Positions 32,640 to 42,100 of a stretch of 64,000 nt of DNA are shown here, piece after piece. Every line of letters starts with the position of its first letter. Position 1 is the first letter of the stretch. A program made the translations under genes and the position numbers. The DNA comes from Roseiarcus sp963709655 (lineage in GTDB: Bacteria; Pseudomonadota; Alphaproteobacteria; Rhizobiales; Beijerinckiaceae): assembly GCA_963709655.1 (NCBI GenBank), contig CAVPXF010000011.1:50229-114228 (forward strand). Reading direction: 5' to 3'. The notes under the pieces are model-generated. The model made no database searches, was not told the origin of the DNA, and saw nothing but the letters and a program-made list of their open reading frames with translations.

Positions 32640-33938
32640 ATGAACCTCACCGCCAACCCGCCGATCCGCTCGAACTCGTTCTTCTCCGCTCCCCTCGCCG
32701 CGGCCGACCCGGAAATCGCCCGCGCCGTCGAGCTCGAGCTCGGTCGGCAGCGCGACGAGATCGAGCTGATCGCCTCGGAGAACATCGTTTCCCGCGCCGT
32801 GCTCGAGGCGCAGGGCTCGGTGATGACGAACAAATACGCCGAGGGCTATCCGGGACGGCGCTATTACGGCGGCTGCCAGTTCGTCGACATTGCCGAAAAG
32901 CTCGCGATCGAGCGCGCCTGCAAGCTGTTCGACTGCCGCTTCGCCAATGTCCAGCCGAACTCGGGAAGCCAGGCGAACCAGGGCGTGTTCCTGGCGCTGA
33001 TGCAGCCGGGCGACACGTTCATGGGCCTCGACCTCGCCGCCGGCGGACATCTCACCCATGGCTCGCCGGTCAACCTGTCGGGCCGCTGGTTCCATCCGGT
33101 CCCCTACGGCGTCGACCGCGAGACCCACCGCATCGACATGGATGAGGTCGAGAGGATCGCGCGCGAGGCGAAGCCGAAGCTGATCCTCGCGGGGGGATCG
33201 GCCTATGCGCGGTTCTGGGACTTCGCCCGCTTCCGCGCCATCTGCGACGAGGTCGGCGCGTATTTCGTGGTCGACATCGCCCATTTTGCCGGGCTGGTCG
33301 CGGGCGGGGCGCACCCGTCGCCGTTCCCGCACGCCCATGTCGTCACCACCACGACCCACAAGACGCTGCGCGGACCGCGCGGCGGCATGATCCTGACCAA
33401 CGACGAAGACCTCGCCAAGAAGATCAATTCGGCGATCTTCCCGGGGCTTCAGGGCGGACCGCTAATGCATGTCATCGCCGCCAAGGCCGTCTCCTTCCAC
33501 GAGGCCCTGACGCCGGAGTTCCGCAACTACGCCCACGCCGTGGTCGACAACGCCCAGGCGCTCGCCGCAGAGATCCTCGCCGGCGGCTTGAAGCTGGTGA
33601 CCGGGGGCACCGACAACCACCTGATGCTGGTCGACCTGACGCCGAAGTGCCTCACCGGCAAGGCGGCCGAGGCGGCGCTCGGGCGCGCCCACATCACCTG
33701 CAACAAGAACGGCATCCCGTTCGATCCGCAAAAGCCGATGGTGACCTCGGGCGTCCGCCTCGGCACGCCAGCCGCCACCTCGCGCGGCTTCGGCGTTCCC
33801 GAATTCGCCGAGGTCGGCCGCCTTATCGTCGAGACGCTCGACGGTCTCGCCGCGCACGGCGAAGCGGACAACGCCGCGGTCGAGGCGAAGGTGCGCAAGG
33901 AGGTCGCGGAGCTGACCCGCCGCTTCCCGATCTACTGA
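32640..33938 (+). CDS. glyA: Serine hydroxymethyltransferase
   Basis: 432-residue PLP enzyme interconverting serine and glycine with tetrahydrofolate, the main source of one-carbon units. Motifs: ELIASENIVS, NKYAEGYPGRRYYGG, NVQPNSGSQAN, DIAHFAGL, and the PLP lysine in TTTTHKTLRGPRGG. The ATG at 32640 is chosen because conservation begins there; an open frame extends upstream through repeat DNA. Followed by nrdR and ribD, a conserved order in Hyphomicrobiales. Confidence 0.97.
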   Translation: MNLTANPPIRSNSFFSAPLAAADPEIARAVELELGRQRDEIELIASENIVSRAVLEAQGSVMTNKYAEGYPGRRYYGGCQFVDIAEKLAIERACKLFDCRFANVQPNSGSQANQGVFLALMQPGDTFMGLDLAAGGHLTHGSPVNLSGRWFHPVPYGVDRETHRIDMDEVERIAREAKPKLILAGGSAYARFWDFARFRAICDEVGAYFVVDIAHFAGLVAGGAHPSPFPHAHVVTTTTHKTLRGPRGGMILTNDEDLAKKINSAIFPGLQGGPLMHVIAAKAVSFHEALTPEFRNYAHAVVDNAQALAAEILAGGLKLVTGGTDNHLMLVDLTPKCLTGKAAEAALGRAHITCNKNGIPFDPQKPMVTSGVRLGTPAATSRGFGVPEFAEVGRLIVETLDGLAAHGEADNAAVEAKVRKEVAELTRRFPIY

Positions 33939-33971
33939 GGGCAGGGCTGGGGAACAGGGGGGCGGTTCGCC

Positions 33972-34481
33972 ATGCGGTGCCCGTATTGCGGCGGTCTCGA
34001 TACGCAAGTGAAGGATTCGCGGCCGACCGAGGATTCGTCGTCGATCCGCCGCCGGCGGGTCTGTCCGGACTGTGGCGGCCGGTTCACGACTTTTGAACGG
34101 GTTCAACTGCGTGAATTGATGGTGGTGAAGAAGAGCGGCCGCCGCGTGCCGTTCGACCGCGACAAACTCATGCGCTCCGTTCAGGTCGCGCTGCGCAAGC
34201 GGACAGTCGAACCCGAGCGGATCGAGCGGATGGTCAACGGCGTCGTGCGCCAGCTCGAGAGCCAGACCGATGGAGACATCCCGACCGAACGGATCGGCGA
34301 ACTGGTCATGGAGGGGCTGAAGGCGATCGACGACGTCGCCTACGTGCGCTTCGCCTCGGTCTATCGCAATTTCCGCGAAGCACGTGATTTCAACGCGATC
34401 GTCGGGGAACTTGAAGCGGAGCCCGAAGCTCGACCCGAGGCGCTGGCGGCGCCGCGGCGGAAGGAGCCGACGTCGACATGA
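33972..34481 (+). CDS. nrdR: Transcriptional repressor NrdR
   Basis: 169-residue zinc-ribbon/ATP-cone repressor of ribonucleotide reductase genes. Zinc ligands are C3, C6, C31 and C34. The ATP-cone domain spans about 49-139 (VVKKSGRRVPFDRDKL onward). The acidic C-terminal tail after residue 150 is variable in the family. It overlaps ribD by ATGA. Confidence 0.96.
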   Translation: MRCPYCGGLDTQVKDSRPTEDSSSIRRRRVCPDCGGRFTTFERVQLRELMVVKKSGRRVPFDRDKLMRSVQVALRKRTVEPERIERMVNGVVRQLESQTDGDIPTERIGELVMEGLKAIDDVAYVRFASVYRNFREARDFNAIVGELEAEPEARPEALAAPRRKEPTST

Positions 34482-35605
34482 GCGCGCCGGCGTCCGCCGC
34501 CGCGGAGGACGAAGACCGGCGCTGGATGCAGGCCGCGCTCAATCTGGGCGAGCGGTCGCTCGGCCTTGCCGCGCCTAACCCTTCGGTCGGCGCGATCCTG
34601 GTCAAGGACGGCGCGGTGGTCGGCCGGGGCGTCACCGCGCCCGCCGGGCGGCCGCACGCGGAGCGGATCGCGCTGGCTGAGGCCGGAGAGGCGGCGCGCG
34701 GCGCGACGCTCTATGTGACGCTCGAGCCCTGCTCGCATTTCGGCGCGTCGTCGCCCTGCGCGGACGCGATCGTCGAGGCGGGCGTGGCGCGCGTCGTGGC
34801 GGCGATCGAGGACCCCAATCCGCTGGTCGGGGGGCAGGGGCTCGCCAGGCTCGGCGCCGCCGGAATAGCCGTCGCGGTCGGGCCGGGGGCGGATCAGGCG
34901 CGGCGCGACCATCTCGGCCACATTCGCCGCGTCATCGAAGGCCGCCCTTGCGTGACGCTGAAGCTCGCCGAAACGGCCGACGGCTACGCATCCGCGGGCC
35001 CGCACGATCAGCGCCTGAAGATCACCGGTCCGATCGCCAATTCGCGCGTGCAGATCATGCGAGCGACGCACGAGGCGATCATGGTCGGGGTCGAGACGGC
35101 GCTCGCGGACGATCCGGCGCTGACGGTGCGTCTGCCCGGCCTCGACCGCAAGCCGTGGCGGGTCGTCCTCGATACGCATCTCAGCCTGCCGTTGCGATCG
35201 CGGCTCGCCACTCTGGCGCGCCGCCTGCCGACCCTGGTGATCGCCGGAGAGGGCGCGCCGCGCGAGGCGGAAGCGCGGCTCGCCGATTGCGGGGTTCATG
35301 TGGCGCGCGTCGCTCTCGACGCCGGCGGCCATGTCGACCTTAGCGCGGCGCTCGGCGCGCTCTCCGCCCGCGGCGTCACCCGGGTCTTCAGCGAGGGCGG
35401 CCCGCGCGTGGCGGCGCGGCTGATCGAACTCGGCTTGGCCGACGAGGTCGCGATCTTCACCGCCAAGAAGCCGCTCGGCCGTCCCGGCCTGCCAGCGCTC
35501 TCCGAAGCCGCGCGGGCGACGCTCGCCGACACCTCGCGCTACCGGCTCATCGAGCAGGCCGCCTACGGACCGGACACGATGCGGGTGAGGCAGAAGCGGG
35601 ATTAG
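34478..35605 (+). CDS. ribD: Bifunctional riboflavin biosynthesis deaminase/reductase
   Basis: 375 residues. The N-terminal pyrimidine deaminase domain (1-150) has the zinc motif HAE (H60, E62) and PCSHFGASSPC (C85, C94). The C-terminal reductase domain (from about 155) has TLKLAETADGYAS and FSEGGPRVAARL. It carries out steps two and three of riboflavin synthesis. It is coupled to nrdR by ATGA. The usual next gene, ribE, is not here but 25 kb downstream at 61077. Confidence 0.95.
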   Translation: MSAPASAAAEDEDRRWMQAALNLGERSLGLAAPNPSVGAILVKDGAVVGRGVTAPAGRPHAERIALAEAGEAARGATLYVTLEPCSHFGASSPCADAIVEAGVARVVAAIEDPNPLVGGQGLARLGAAGIAVAVGPGADQARRDHLGHIRRVIEGRPCVTLKLAETADGYASAGPHDQRLKITGPIANSRVQIMRATHEAIMVGVETALADDPALTVRLPGLDRKPWRVVLDTHLSLPLRSRLATLARRLPTLVIAGEGAPREAEARLADCGVHVARVALDAGGHVDLSAALGALSARGVTRVFSEGGPRVAARLIELGLADEVAIFTAKKPLGRPGLPALSEAARATLADTSRYRLIEQAAYGPDTMRVRQKRD

Positions 35606-35793
35606 CCTGCGGGCCAGGGATGGGGGACTTTGACGCGGACACCACTCCGGGGCGATCGTTTTGGTTTTGGTCAAGACGGACAGCGCGGGCCGAATATCGC
35701 ATCGGCGGATGGCCGTGGCTCGGTGGCGGCCGGGCCACACCAGCGCCCCTCTCCCGCTTCCGCGCGAGCCCAGCAAAGCCTTGGCGAACAGCT

Positions 35794-36339
35794 CTACGCC
35801 TTCAGCCCCAGCGCCTCGACGATCGCCTGCACCTCCGCGCCCGGCGTTCCGCTCGCGTCGATCGTGATCACCGGCTCGCCGGGCAGGGGCTCTTCGAGCG
35901 TGTCGAACTGGCTCGCGAGCAGCGAGGCCGGCATGTACTCGTGATGGCGCGCGCCGACCCGCTCGGCGATCAGCGCCTCCGATCCCTTGAGATAGACGAA
36001 GCGGAGGTCGGGGCGGGCGGCGATGAGGCGGGCGCGATATGCGCGCTTCAGCGCCGAGCAGGTCACCAGCCCCGAAAGCCCTTCCGAGGCCCAGCCCTTC
36101 AGGAGTTCGCCGATCCGGTCGAGCCAGGGCCAGCGGTCGGCGTCGCTCAGCGGCACGCCCCGCCGCATCTTCTCGACGTTCTCCGGCGGGTGAAGGCGGT
36201 CGCCCTCCGCCATGTCCCAGCCGAGGCGTTCGGAAAGCAGCACGCCGACGGTCGACTTGCCGCTGCCGGAGACGCCCATCACCACCAGCGCGCTCGGCTG
36301 CCGTAGCGGCTTGCTCGCTTGTCCCTCGGGTTCGCTCAA
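35794..36339 (-). CDS. gntK: Gluconokinase
   Basis: 181-residue ATP:gluconate kinase (P-loop type). Walker A is MGVSGSGKST (about residues 21-30). AEGDRLHPPENVEKM, the substrate region, and TCSALKRAYR are family-specific. It makes 6-phosphogluconate for the Entner-Doudoroff or pentose phosphate routes. The upstream MFS transporter gene ends 12 bp before it on the same strand, suggesting one uptake-phosphorylation operon. Confidence 0.92.
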   Translation of the reverse strand: MSEPEGQASKPLRQPSALVVMGVSGSGKSTVGVLLSERLGWDMAEGDRLHPPENVEKMRRGVPLSDADRWPWLDRIGELLKGWASEGLSGLVTCSALKRAYRARLIAARPDLRFVYLKGSEALIAERVGARHHEYMPASLLASQFDTLEEPLPGEPVITIDASGTPGAEVQAIVEALGLKA

Positions 36340-36350
36340 CGGGCGCCTCC

Positions 36351-37685
36351 TCAGGCTGTCTGCGCGTGCGCCCGAGCCTCGGCGGGCGGCTCCGGGATCG
36401 GCTCGATCCGCCCGAGGACCACGATATAGGAGAAGATCCCGATCAACAGCACGAGTCCGGCGACGAAGAAGGCGGAGGTGAAGGAGTTTGTCGCGCCGAC
36501 GAGAATGCCGGTGACGGCGGGCGCCACGGCGCCCATCAGGTTATTGAGGAAGTTCATGATGCCGCCGATGCTTCCGGTGCCGCCGCGCGGCGCGATCAGC
36601 GATGGGATCGACCATCCGACAGGCGCCGCCGCGGCAAGCCCGGAGAGCGCAATCGTAATCCAGAAGATCGCCCAGCCCGCATTGTCGGTGGTGGTCGCGC
36701 CGAACACCGCGAGCCCGAGGACCATGCCGCTGACCAGCACGGTCTTGCGCACCACCGTCTCGTCGTGGCCGCGCTGGATCAGCCTGTCGATCAGCCAGCC
36801 GCCGACTACCAAATCCGCAATCGAGGCGAACAGCCAGGGGATCGCGGCGTAGCCGGCCGATTTGATGATGCTCATGTGCATCTCGGTGACGAGGTAGCCG
36901 GGCAGCCAGGTCAGAAACAGGTAGAAGGAATAGCCGTAGGCGGCGAAACCGATGGTCAGGCCCCAGACTTTGCGGTTCTTCAAGAGGTAGCCGAGCATGC
37001 CGAAGGGACTGGCCCCGAAGGGCCCTCTGGAGCGGCGCCGCCATCGCGAATATAGGCGCGTTCTTCCACGGTGAGCTTCGGATCCTGGCTCGGATCGCGA
37101 TAGAGGACCCAATAGGCCAGGAAATAGGCGAAGCTCAGAGATCGCGGTCAGGCCGAAGCCCCATCGCCAGCCGAATCCGACCACGGCGAAGGCGACCAAG
37201 GGTACGCCGATGACGTTGGAGAATTTGGCCGCGGCGTCGAAAATCGCCGTCGCCAAGGCGCGCTCGCCGCGCGGGAACCAGTAGCCGGTCGCCTTGGAAT
37301 TGGCCGGGAAGGCGGGGGCCTCGGCGACGCCGAGCAGGACGCGCGCGCCGAAAATCGTGCCGAATCCGGTGGCGAAGGCGACCAGCGCCGACGCGACGCC
37401 CCACAGGAACGCGCCGATCCGGCTGACGTTCGTCACCCCGAACCGGTCGAGGATCATGCCGACCGGCACCTGAAGGATGGCGTAGGACCAGAAGAAGGCG
37501 CTGAACAGCAGGCCGAGGTCGGTCGGCGTCAGGTGGAACTCTTGCTGGAGTTGCGGCGCCGCGACCGAAATGTTCACCCGGTCGAAATAGTTGATCAGGA
37601 TGCCGACACCCAGGAGAACCCCGATCGTCCAGCGGCGGCGTCCGACCTTCGGGGATGGGCTCATGCTCGGGCGCTCCTCGCTCAT
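36351..37685 (-). CDS. MFS sugar-acid transporter (ACS family), with two compensating frameshifts
   Basis: Twelve-helix permease of the anion:cation symporter type (glucarate/galactonate/hexuronate-like): NYFDRVNISVAAP near the N-terminus, GMILDRFG, and GYWFPRGERALATA. Between residues ~188 and ~225 the annotated frame is implausible, while another frame reads SFAYFLAYWVLYRDP and LTVEERAYIRDGG, the normal central loop. One base appears gained near 37137-37140 and one lost near 37020-37025, so the ends stay in frame. Either two sequence errors or a scarred gene. It lies directly upstream of gntK, which fits a gluconate-type substrate. Confidence 0.85.
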   Translation of the reverse strand: MSEERPSMSPSPKVGRRRWTIGVLLGVGILINYFDRVNISVAAPQLQQEFHLTPTDLGLLFSAFFWSYAILQVPVGMILDRFGVTNVSRIGAFLWGVASALVAFATGFGTIFGARVLLGVAEAPAFPANSKATGYWFPRGERALATAIFDAAAKFSNVIGVPLVAFAVVGFGWRWGFGLTAISELRLFPGLLGPLSRSEPGSEAHRGRTRLYSRWRRRSRGPFGASPFGMLGYLLKNRKVWGLTIGFAAYGYSFYLFLTWLPGYLVTEMHMSIIKSAGYAAIPWLFASIADLVVGGWLIDRLIQRGHDETVVRKTVLVSGMVLGLAVFGATTTDNAGWAIFWITIALSGLAAAAPVGWSIPSLIAPRGGTGSIGGIMNFLNNLMGAVAPAVTGILVGATNSFTSAFFVAGLVLLIGIFSYIVVLGRIEPIPEPPAEARAHAQTA

Positions 37686-38065
37686 TTTTGGCCATCGTGC
37701 GCGCGCGGGTTTTCCTTTGTCAAATCCGATTGGGCGTGGGGCTCGCGCGCCCCTGCGCCGCCGTGACGAAGCGCGAAAGGCGGAGAAGCCGCTTCTGTCG
37801 GATGGCTCTCGGCTGGCGCCGTTTAGCGGCGGGGCGCTTTTGCGGCGACGCTGGAACGTCCGGGGTGGAAGACGCGTTTGTATGCGATGCGTTCACTCCT
37901 GCGAAACCATGCCGTTTTGCTTGGCCTTAACTGTAGCGAAAGGCTCCCGTCGCGGAAGTCGTTCGATTCACTTCTCGGCAAATTTTGCGGGTCACGCTTC
38001 ACACATCAGCAAGGGAGCCGGCCGCGCAATGGCCGGCGCGGGCCGGGCGTCAGAGAGAGTGCAGC
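37686..38065. other. Intergenic region
   Basis: 380 bp between the divergent MFS gene and the following unknown gene. No supported gene or RNA. Promoters for both directions must lie here, but no motif is clear. Confidence 0.4.
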
Positions 38066-38500
38066 ATGAGTGTAGCCGTCGAGAAGAGCCGCACGATCAT
38101 CAGCGCGATGATCCTCGGCCGCAAGGTGACCGCCCAGGACGTCGCGTGGCTGCGGCGCGAAGTGTTCGCCGAAGGCGAGGTGACGCCGGAAACCGCGGAC
38201 GAACTGTTCGCCGTCGCGCGCGCCCGGATGAGCAACGCGCCGGAATGGACGGAGCTGTTCGTCGAACTGATCACCGACTATGTCGTCTGGCAGTTGCGGC
38301 CGACTGGCGTCGTCACCGACGAGGACGCGCAGTGGCTGATCGCGCGCGCCGACGAATGCCGGTCGATCGAGGCGCTGGCGGTCCTGGTCAACGTGCTCGC
38401 CGAGGCGCATCGAGCCCCGCAATGGTTCGTTGCGGCGGTGCGGGCGCGGGCAGCCCAGTGGCCGGGCGTCGAGGCGGCGTTGCGCGCGCGGGCGGGGTGA
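38066..38500 (+). CDS. Conserved-looking soluble protein of unknown function
   Basis: 144 residues from the ATG at 38066 after GAGAGAG. Mostly helical and acidic, with no signal peptide or membrane span. The repeated pattern VTAQDVAWLRREVFAEGEVTPETADELF and GVVTDEDAQWLIARADEC hints at an internal two-fold repeat. Not recognised. It precedes pccA on the same strand but with about 195 bp between them. Confidence 0.6.
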   Translation: MSVAVEKSRTIISAMILGRKVTAQDVAWLRREVFAEGEVTPETADELFAVARARMSNAPEWTELFVELITDYVVWQLRPTGVVTDEDAQWLIARADECRSIEALAVLVNVLAEAHRAPQWFVAAVRARAAQWPGVEAALRARAG

Positions 38501-38695
38501 GTCCGGGCGTTTGATTGACGTGGCCGGGCTTCGACCCGGCGATGCGCACTTCGCCCGGCGCGCGCCGCCCCGTCGATGCACCGCGATCATTCCTTTTGCT
38601 ATCCCCCCGCGACGGCGCCAACGTTTACGCGCCCGCGCGGTTCCAATAGAACGGCCCCAACCGGGAAGCCCGAGCCTTCGTCCCACGGGGAGCCG

Positions 38696-40699
38696 ATGTT
38701 CAAGAAAATCCTCATCGCCAATCGCGGCGAAATCGCCTGCCGCGTCATCAGGACGGCGCGCCGATTGGGGATAAAGACGGTTGCGGTCTACTCGGAGGCC
38801 GACAAGGACGCTCTTCACGTCGAGATGGCGGACGAGGCGGTGGCGATCGGGCCGCCGGCCGCGGCGCAGTCCTATCTCGTCATCGACAAAATCGTCGACG
38901 CCTGCCTGAAGACCGGCGCCGAGGCGGTCCACCCCGGTTACGGCTTTCTCTCCGAGCGCGCGGCCTTCGCCCAGGCGCTGGCCGACAAGGGGATCGTGTT
39001 CATCGGCCCCAACCCGCGCGCCATCGAGGCGATGGGCGACAAGATCGAATCGAAAAAGTTCGCCAACGCCGCCAAGGTTTCGACCGTGCCGGGCCATATC
39101 GGCGTGATCGAGTCGCCCGAGCGGGCGGCGGAGATCGCCGACGAGATCGGCTATCCGGTGATGATCAAGGCGTCGGCCGGCGGCGGCGGCAAGGGCATGC
39201 GCGTCGCCATGAGCCGCGAGGAGGTTTCCGAAGGCTTCGCCCGCGCCAAGTCCGAAGCCAAGAGTTCGTTCGGCGACGACCGCGTGTTCGTCGAGAAGTT
39301 CATCGTCAATCCGCGCCACGTCGAGATCCAGGTGCTCGGCGACAAGCACGGGCATGTGATCTATCTCGGCGAGCGCGAGTGCTCGATCCAGCGCCGCAAC
39401 CAGAAGGTGATCGAGGAGGCGCCCTCGCCGCTCATCGACGAGGCGACGCGACGCCAGATGGGCGAGCAGGCGGTCGCGCTGGCGAAGGCGGTCGGCTACG
39501 ATTCCGCCGGCACGGTCGAGTTCGTCGCCGGCCAGGACCGCAGCTTCTACTTCCTCGAGATGAACACCCGCCTGCAGGTCGAGCATCCGGTCACGGAGCT
39601 GATCACCGGCGTCGATCTCGTGGAAGAGATGATCCGCAGCGCCGCCGGCGAGCCGCTGCGCATGACCCAGGACGACGTCAGGCTCGACGGCTGGGCGGTC
39701 GAGAGCCGCGTCTACGCGGAGGATCCGGCGCGCGGCTTCCTGCCGTCGACCGGCCGCCTGGTGCGCTATCGCCCACCGGCGGAGGGGAGGTTCGGCGGCG
39801 TGACCGTGCGCAACGATACGGGCGTGTTCGAGGGCGGCGAGATCTCGATCCACTACGATCCGATGATCGCCAAGCTCGTCACCCATGCGGCGGACCGGCT
39901 CGCCGCCATCAAGGCGCAGGCGACCGCGCTCAACTCCTTCGTCATCGAAGGCATCCGCCACAACATTCCGTTCCTGTCGACCCTGATGCAGCACCCGCGC
40001 TGGCGCGAGGGGCGGCTGTCGACGGGGTTCATCGCCGAGGAATTCCCGGACGGGTTCCGCCCGCTCAATCCCGAGGGCGAAACCGAGCGGCGGATCGCGG
40101 CCGTCGCCGCCCAGATGGATCACGTGCTGAACACACGCAAGCGCCGCATCTCGGGACAGTTGCGCGCGCCCGAGCTGCTCAACTTCGACACCAAGCGCAC
40201 CGTCGCGCTCGGCAAGAGCCGGATCGAGATCGAGGTGGACGCCAAGCCGAGCGGCCTCTCGATCGTGTTCGCCGACGGCCGACGGACTTACGTCGGGTCG
40301 GACTGGAGGCCGGTCGACTTCTTGTGGGTCGGCAACGTGGACGACGCGGCGATCGCGGTGAAGACCCGCCCGATCCCGAACGGGTTCCATCTGGAGCACG
40401 CCGGCGTCGGCGTCGATGCGCGCGTCTACACGCGTCGCGAGGCGGAGCTCGCCGCGCTGATGCACGAGAACAAGGGGGCTGACGGCTCGAAGTCGCTGCT
40501 CTGCCCGATGCCCGGCCTCGTCAAGTCGATCGCGGTCAAGGTCGGCCAGGAGGTGAAGGTCGGCGAGCAGCTCTGCATCGTCGAGGCGATGAAGATGGAG
40601 AACGTGCTCGTGTCCGAGCGCGACGCCACCGTCAAGACGATCCTCGCCAAGGAGGGCAATTCGCTGGCGGTCGACGCCGTCATCATGGAATTCGCGTGA
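38696..40699 (+). CDS. pccA: Propionyl-CoA carboxylase, biotin carboxylase (alpha) subunit
   Basis: 667 residues. The N-terminal biotin carboxylase domain (1-450) has the KILIANRGEIACRVIR start, the ATP loop KASAGGGGKGMR and FLEMNTRLQVEHPVTE. A BT linker domain follows. The C-terminal biotinyl domain carries EAMKMEN, with K633 as the biotin site. Size and the BT region favour propionyl-CoA over acetyl-CoA or methylcrotonyl-CoA carboxylase. It makes methylmalonyl-CoA precursor. The ATG follows CGGGGAGCCG. No beta subunit gene is next to it; a RidA-like gene overlaps its stop. Confidence 0.92.
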   Translation: MFKKILIANRGEIACRVIRTARRLGIKTVAVYSEADKDALHVEMADEAVAIGPPAAAQSYLVIDKIVDACLKTGAEAVHPGYGFLSERAAFAQALADKGIVFIGPNPRAIEAMGDKIESKKFANAAKVSTVPGHIGVIESPERAAEIADEIGYPVMIKASAGGGGKGMRVAMSREEVSEGFARAKSEAKSSFGDDRVFVEKFIVNPRHVEIQVLGDKHGHVIYLGERECSIQRRNQKVIEEAPSPLIDEATRRQMGEQAVALAKAVGYDSAGTVEFVAGQDRSFYFLEMNTRLQVEHPVTELITGVDLVEEMIRSAAGEPLRMTQDDVRLDGWAVESRVYAEDPARGFLPSTGRLVRYRPPAEGRFGGVTVRNDTGVFEGGEISIHYDPMIAKLVTHAADRLAAIKAQATALNSFVIEGIRHNIPFLSTLMQHPRWREGRLSTGFIAEEFPDGFRPLNPEGETERRIAAVAAQMDHVLNTRKRRISGQLRAPELLNFDTKRTVALGKSRIEIEVDAKPSGLSIVFADGRRTYVGSDWRPVDFLWVGNVDDAAIAVKTRPIPNGFHLEHAGVGVDARVYTRREAELAALMHENKGADGSKSLLCPMPGLVKSIAVKVGQEVKVGEQLCIVEAMKMENVLVSERDATVKTILAKEGNSLAVDAVIMEFA

Positions 40700-41094
40700 G
40701 GCCCGCGCATCGCCTGATCTCCTCGGGCTCGCCGTTCGAGCGAACTTATGGCTATTCGCGGGCGGTCGTCACGGGCGACGAGATCCACGTCTCTGGCACG
40801 ACGGGTTACGACTACGCGCTGATGACCATGCCGGACGACCCGGCCGAGCAGGCGCGCAACATCTACGCCACCTTCGCCGAGGTTTTGCGGGAAGCCGGCG
40901 CCGAGCTTTCAGACATCGTGCGGCTGCGCACCCATGTCGCCGACCCGTCGTTCTGCGAGCCGGTCCTGAAGGTCCAGGGCGAGGTTTTCGGCGAGATCCG
41001 TCCGGCGGCGACGATCGTGGTCGTGGCGGCGCTGTTGAAGCCGGAGATGAAGGTGGAGATCGAGGCGGACGCGCGAGTCCGCCGTCGGGACTGA
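40696..41094 (+). CDS. RidA family protein
   Basis: 132-residue YjgF/YER057c/UK114-type protein. It begins with GTG in a GTGA overlap with pccA. SGSPFERTYGYSRAVV, HVSGTTGYD and a terminal PEMKVEIEADA strand are typical. RidA members hydrolyse reactive enamine/imine intermediates. The deaminase Arg of true RidA (IRP/R near residue 105) may correspond to GEIRPAATIVVV. The substrate in a propionyl-CoA context is unknown. Confidence 0.87.
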   Translation: MRPAHRLISSGSPFERTYGYSRAVVTGDEIHVSGTTGYDYALMTMPDDPAEQARNIYATFAEVLREAGAELSDIVRLRTHVADPSFCEPVLKVQGEVFGEIRPAATIVVVAALLKPEMKVEIEADARVRRRD

Positions 41095-41140
41095 CCGCCA
41101 GCCGTCGGAAGGCTCGGCGAACGATCAGGTCTGGGGGAGC

Positions 41141-41168
41141 GCGGCGGCCGGCGCTCGGCCGCCGCTTT
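41141..41168 (+). terminator. Hairpin terminator after the RidA-like gene
   Basis: GCGGCGGCCG (41141-41150) pairs perfectly with CGGCCGCCGC (41156-41165) around a 5-nt loop, followed by TTT. It lies between the RidA-like gene and the convergent HiPIP gene. The short T-run makes it moderate. Confidence 0.6.
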
Positions 41169-41178
41169 AAGGCGGTGG

Positions 41179-41436
41179 TCAGCTGGGCTTCTTGTTCCAT
41201 AGCGTGCACCAGCCGGCGGGCGCGATGTCGCCATCGACCATCTTGCAGCTGTTCGGGGCGACGAAGAAGTTGCAGCCGTCGCACTGCTTGCCGTCCTTCG
41301 GCGTGGCCTGATACTTGACCGCGGTCTGCGCCATCTTGGCCTCAGCGGCCGTCGTCATCAGCCCAAGCGCCGGCGCCGCGGCAACGGCGGCGAAGAGAAC
41401 CGTGCGGCGGCTCACTCCCTTTTGACATTCACTCAT
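41179..41436 (-). CDS. High-potential iron-sulfur protein (HiPIP)
   Basis: 85-residue periplasmic electron carrier with one [4Fe-4S] cluster. A twin-arginine signal (SRRTVLFAAVAAAPALG) exports it folded. Cluster cysteines C52, C55, C64 and C77 give CX2CX8CX12C, followed by TLW. GAAGAGGCG precedes the ATG. It is nearly the same as the HiPIP at 49533-49793, so these are recent paralogues. HiPIPs shuttle electrons to reaction centres or oxidases and can carry electrons from iron oxidation. Confidence 0.93.
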   Translation of the reverse strand: MSECQKGVSRRTVLFAAVAAAPALGLMTTAAEAKMAQTAVKYQATPKDGKQCDGCNFFVAPNSCKMVDGDIAPAGWCTLWNKKPS

Positions 41437-41723
41437 AATCGCCTCTTCATTGGGTTCGCGACGAACAGCGTGCGCTCGCGCGTCATGCCTTGCAAGGCTG
41501 CTTCAATCAACAGCCGCGCGCCGCGGCTCAACGGCGCGCAATCGACTTATAAGGTCGAAAGCCGGATCTGAATTGTCGACGTTCGTAGGGGCCCCAGGAC
41601 GCGGACATGCCGGCGCGCCTTGGCGAGGAGCCGGTGGCGCCCGCCGCCGCCGAGCGGTATTCTCGCTCCTGCGCTTGCGACGCGGCGCCGGGCGCGGCGT
41701 TTCCTGAAGGGGAGCCTTTGCTC

Positions 41724-42092
41724 TTGACCGTCACCATCTACCACAACCCGAAATGCGGGACGTCGCGCAACGTTCTGGCGATGATCCGCGAGCGCGGCGA
41801 GAAGCCGGTCGTGATCGAATACCTGAAGACGCCGCCCACCCGGGAGAAGCTGAAGCAGCTGATCGCGGCGATGGCCGTTCCGGTCCGTTCGCTGCTGCGC
41901 CGGAAGGAGGCGCCCTATGCGGCGCTCGGACTCGACGATCCCACGCGGACGGACGACGAAATCCTCGACGCCATGGTCGCCAACCCGATCCTGATCGAGC
42001 GCCCGATCGTCGTCGCGCCAAGAGGCGTGCGGCTTTGCCGGCCGAAGGAGGGGCTGAACGAAATCCTGCCGCAACCGAGAGCGCAGACGTAG
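41724..42092 (+). CDS. arsC: ArsC-family reductase
   Basis: 122 residues of the thioredoxin-fold ArsC family. The catalytic cysteine lies in YHNPKCGTSRNVL, and the NPILIERPIVV segment carries the second family motif with the conserved Arg. It may reduce arsenate with glutathione/glutaredoxin, or be a Spx-like relative. The start is TTG at 41724, nine bases after GGGGAG; an upstream ATG at 41607 would add a non-conserved leader. The copper-binding protein gene follows 8 bp later. No arsR or arsB is nearby. Confidence 0.85.
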   Translation: MTVTIYHNPKCGTSRNVLAMIRERGEKPVVIEYLKTPPTREKLKQLIAAMAVPVRSLLRRKEAPYAALGLDDPTRTDDEILDAMVANPILIERPIVVAPRGVRLCRPKEGLNEILPQPRAQT

Positions 42093-42100
42093 GGAGACGG

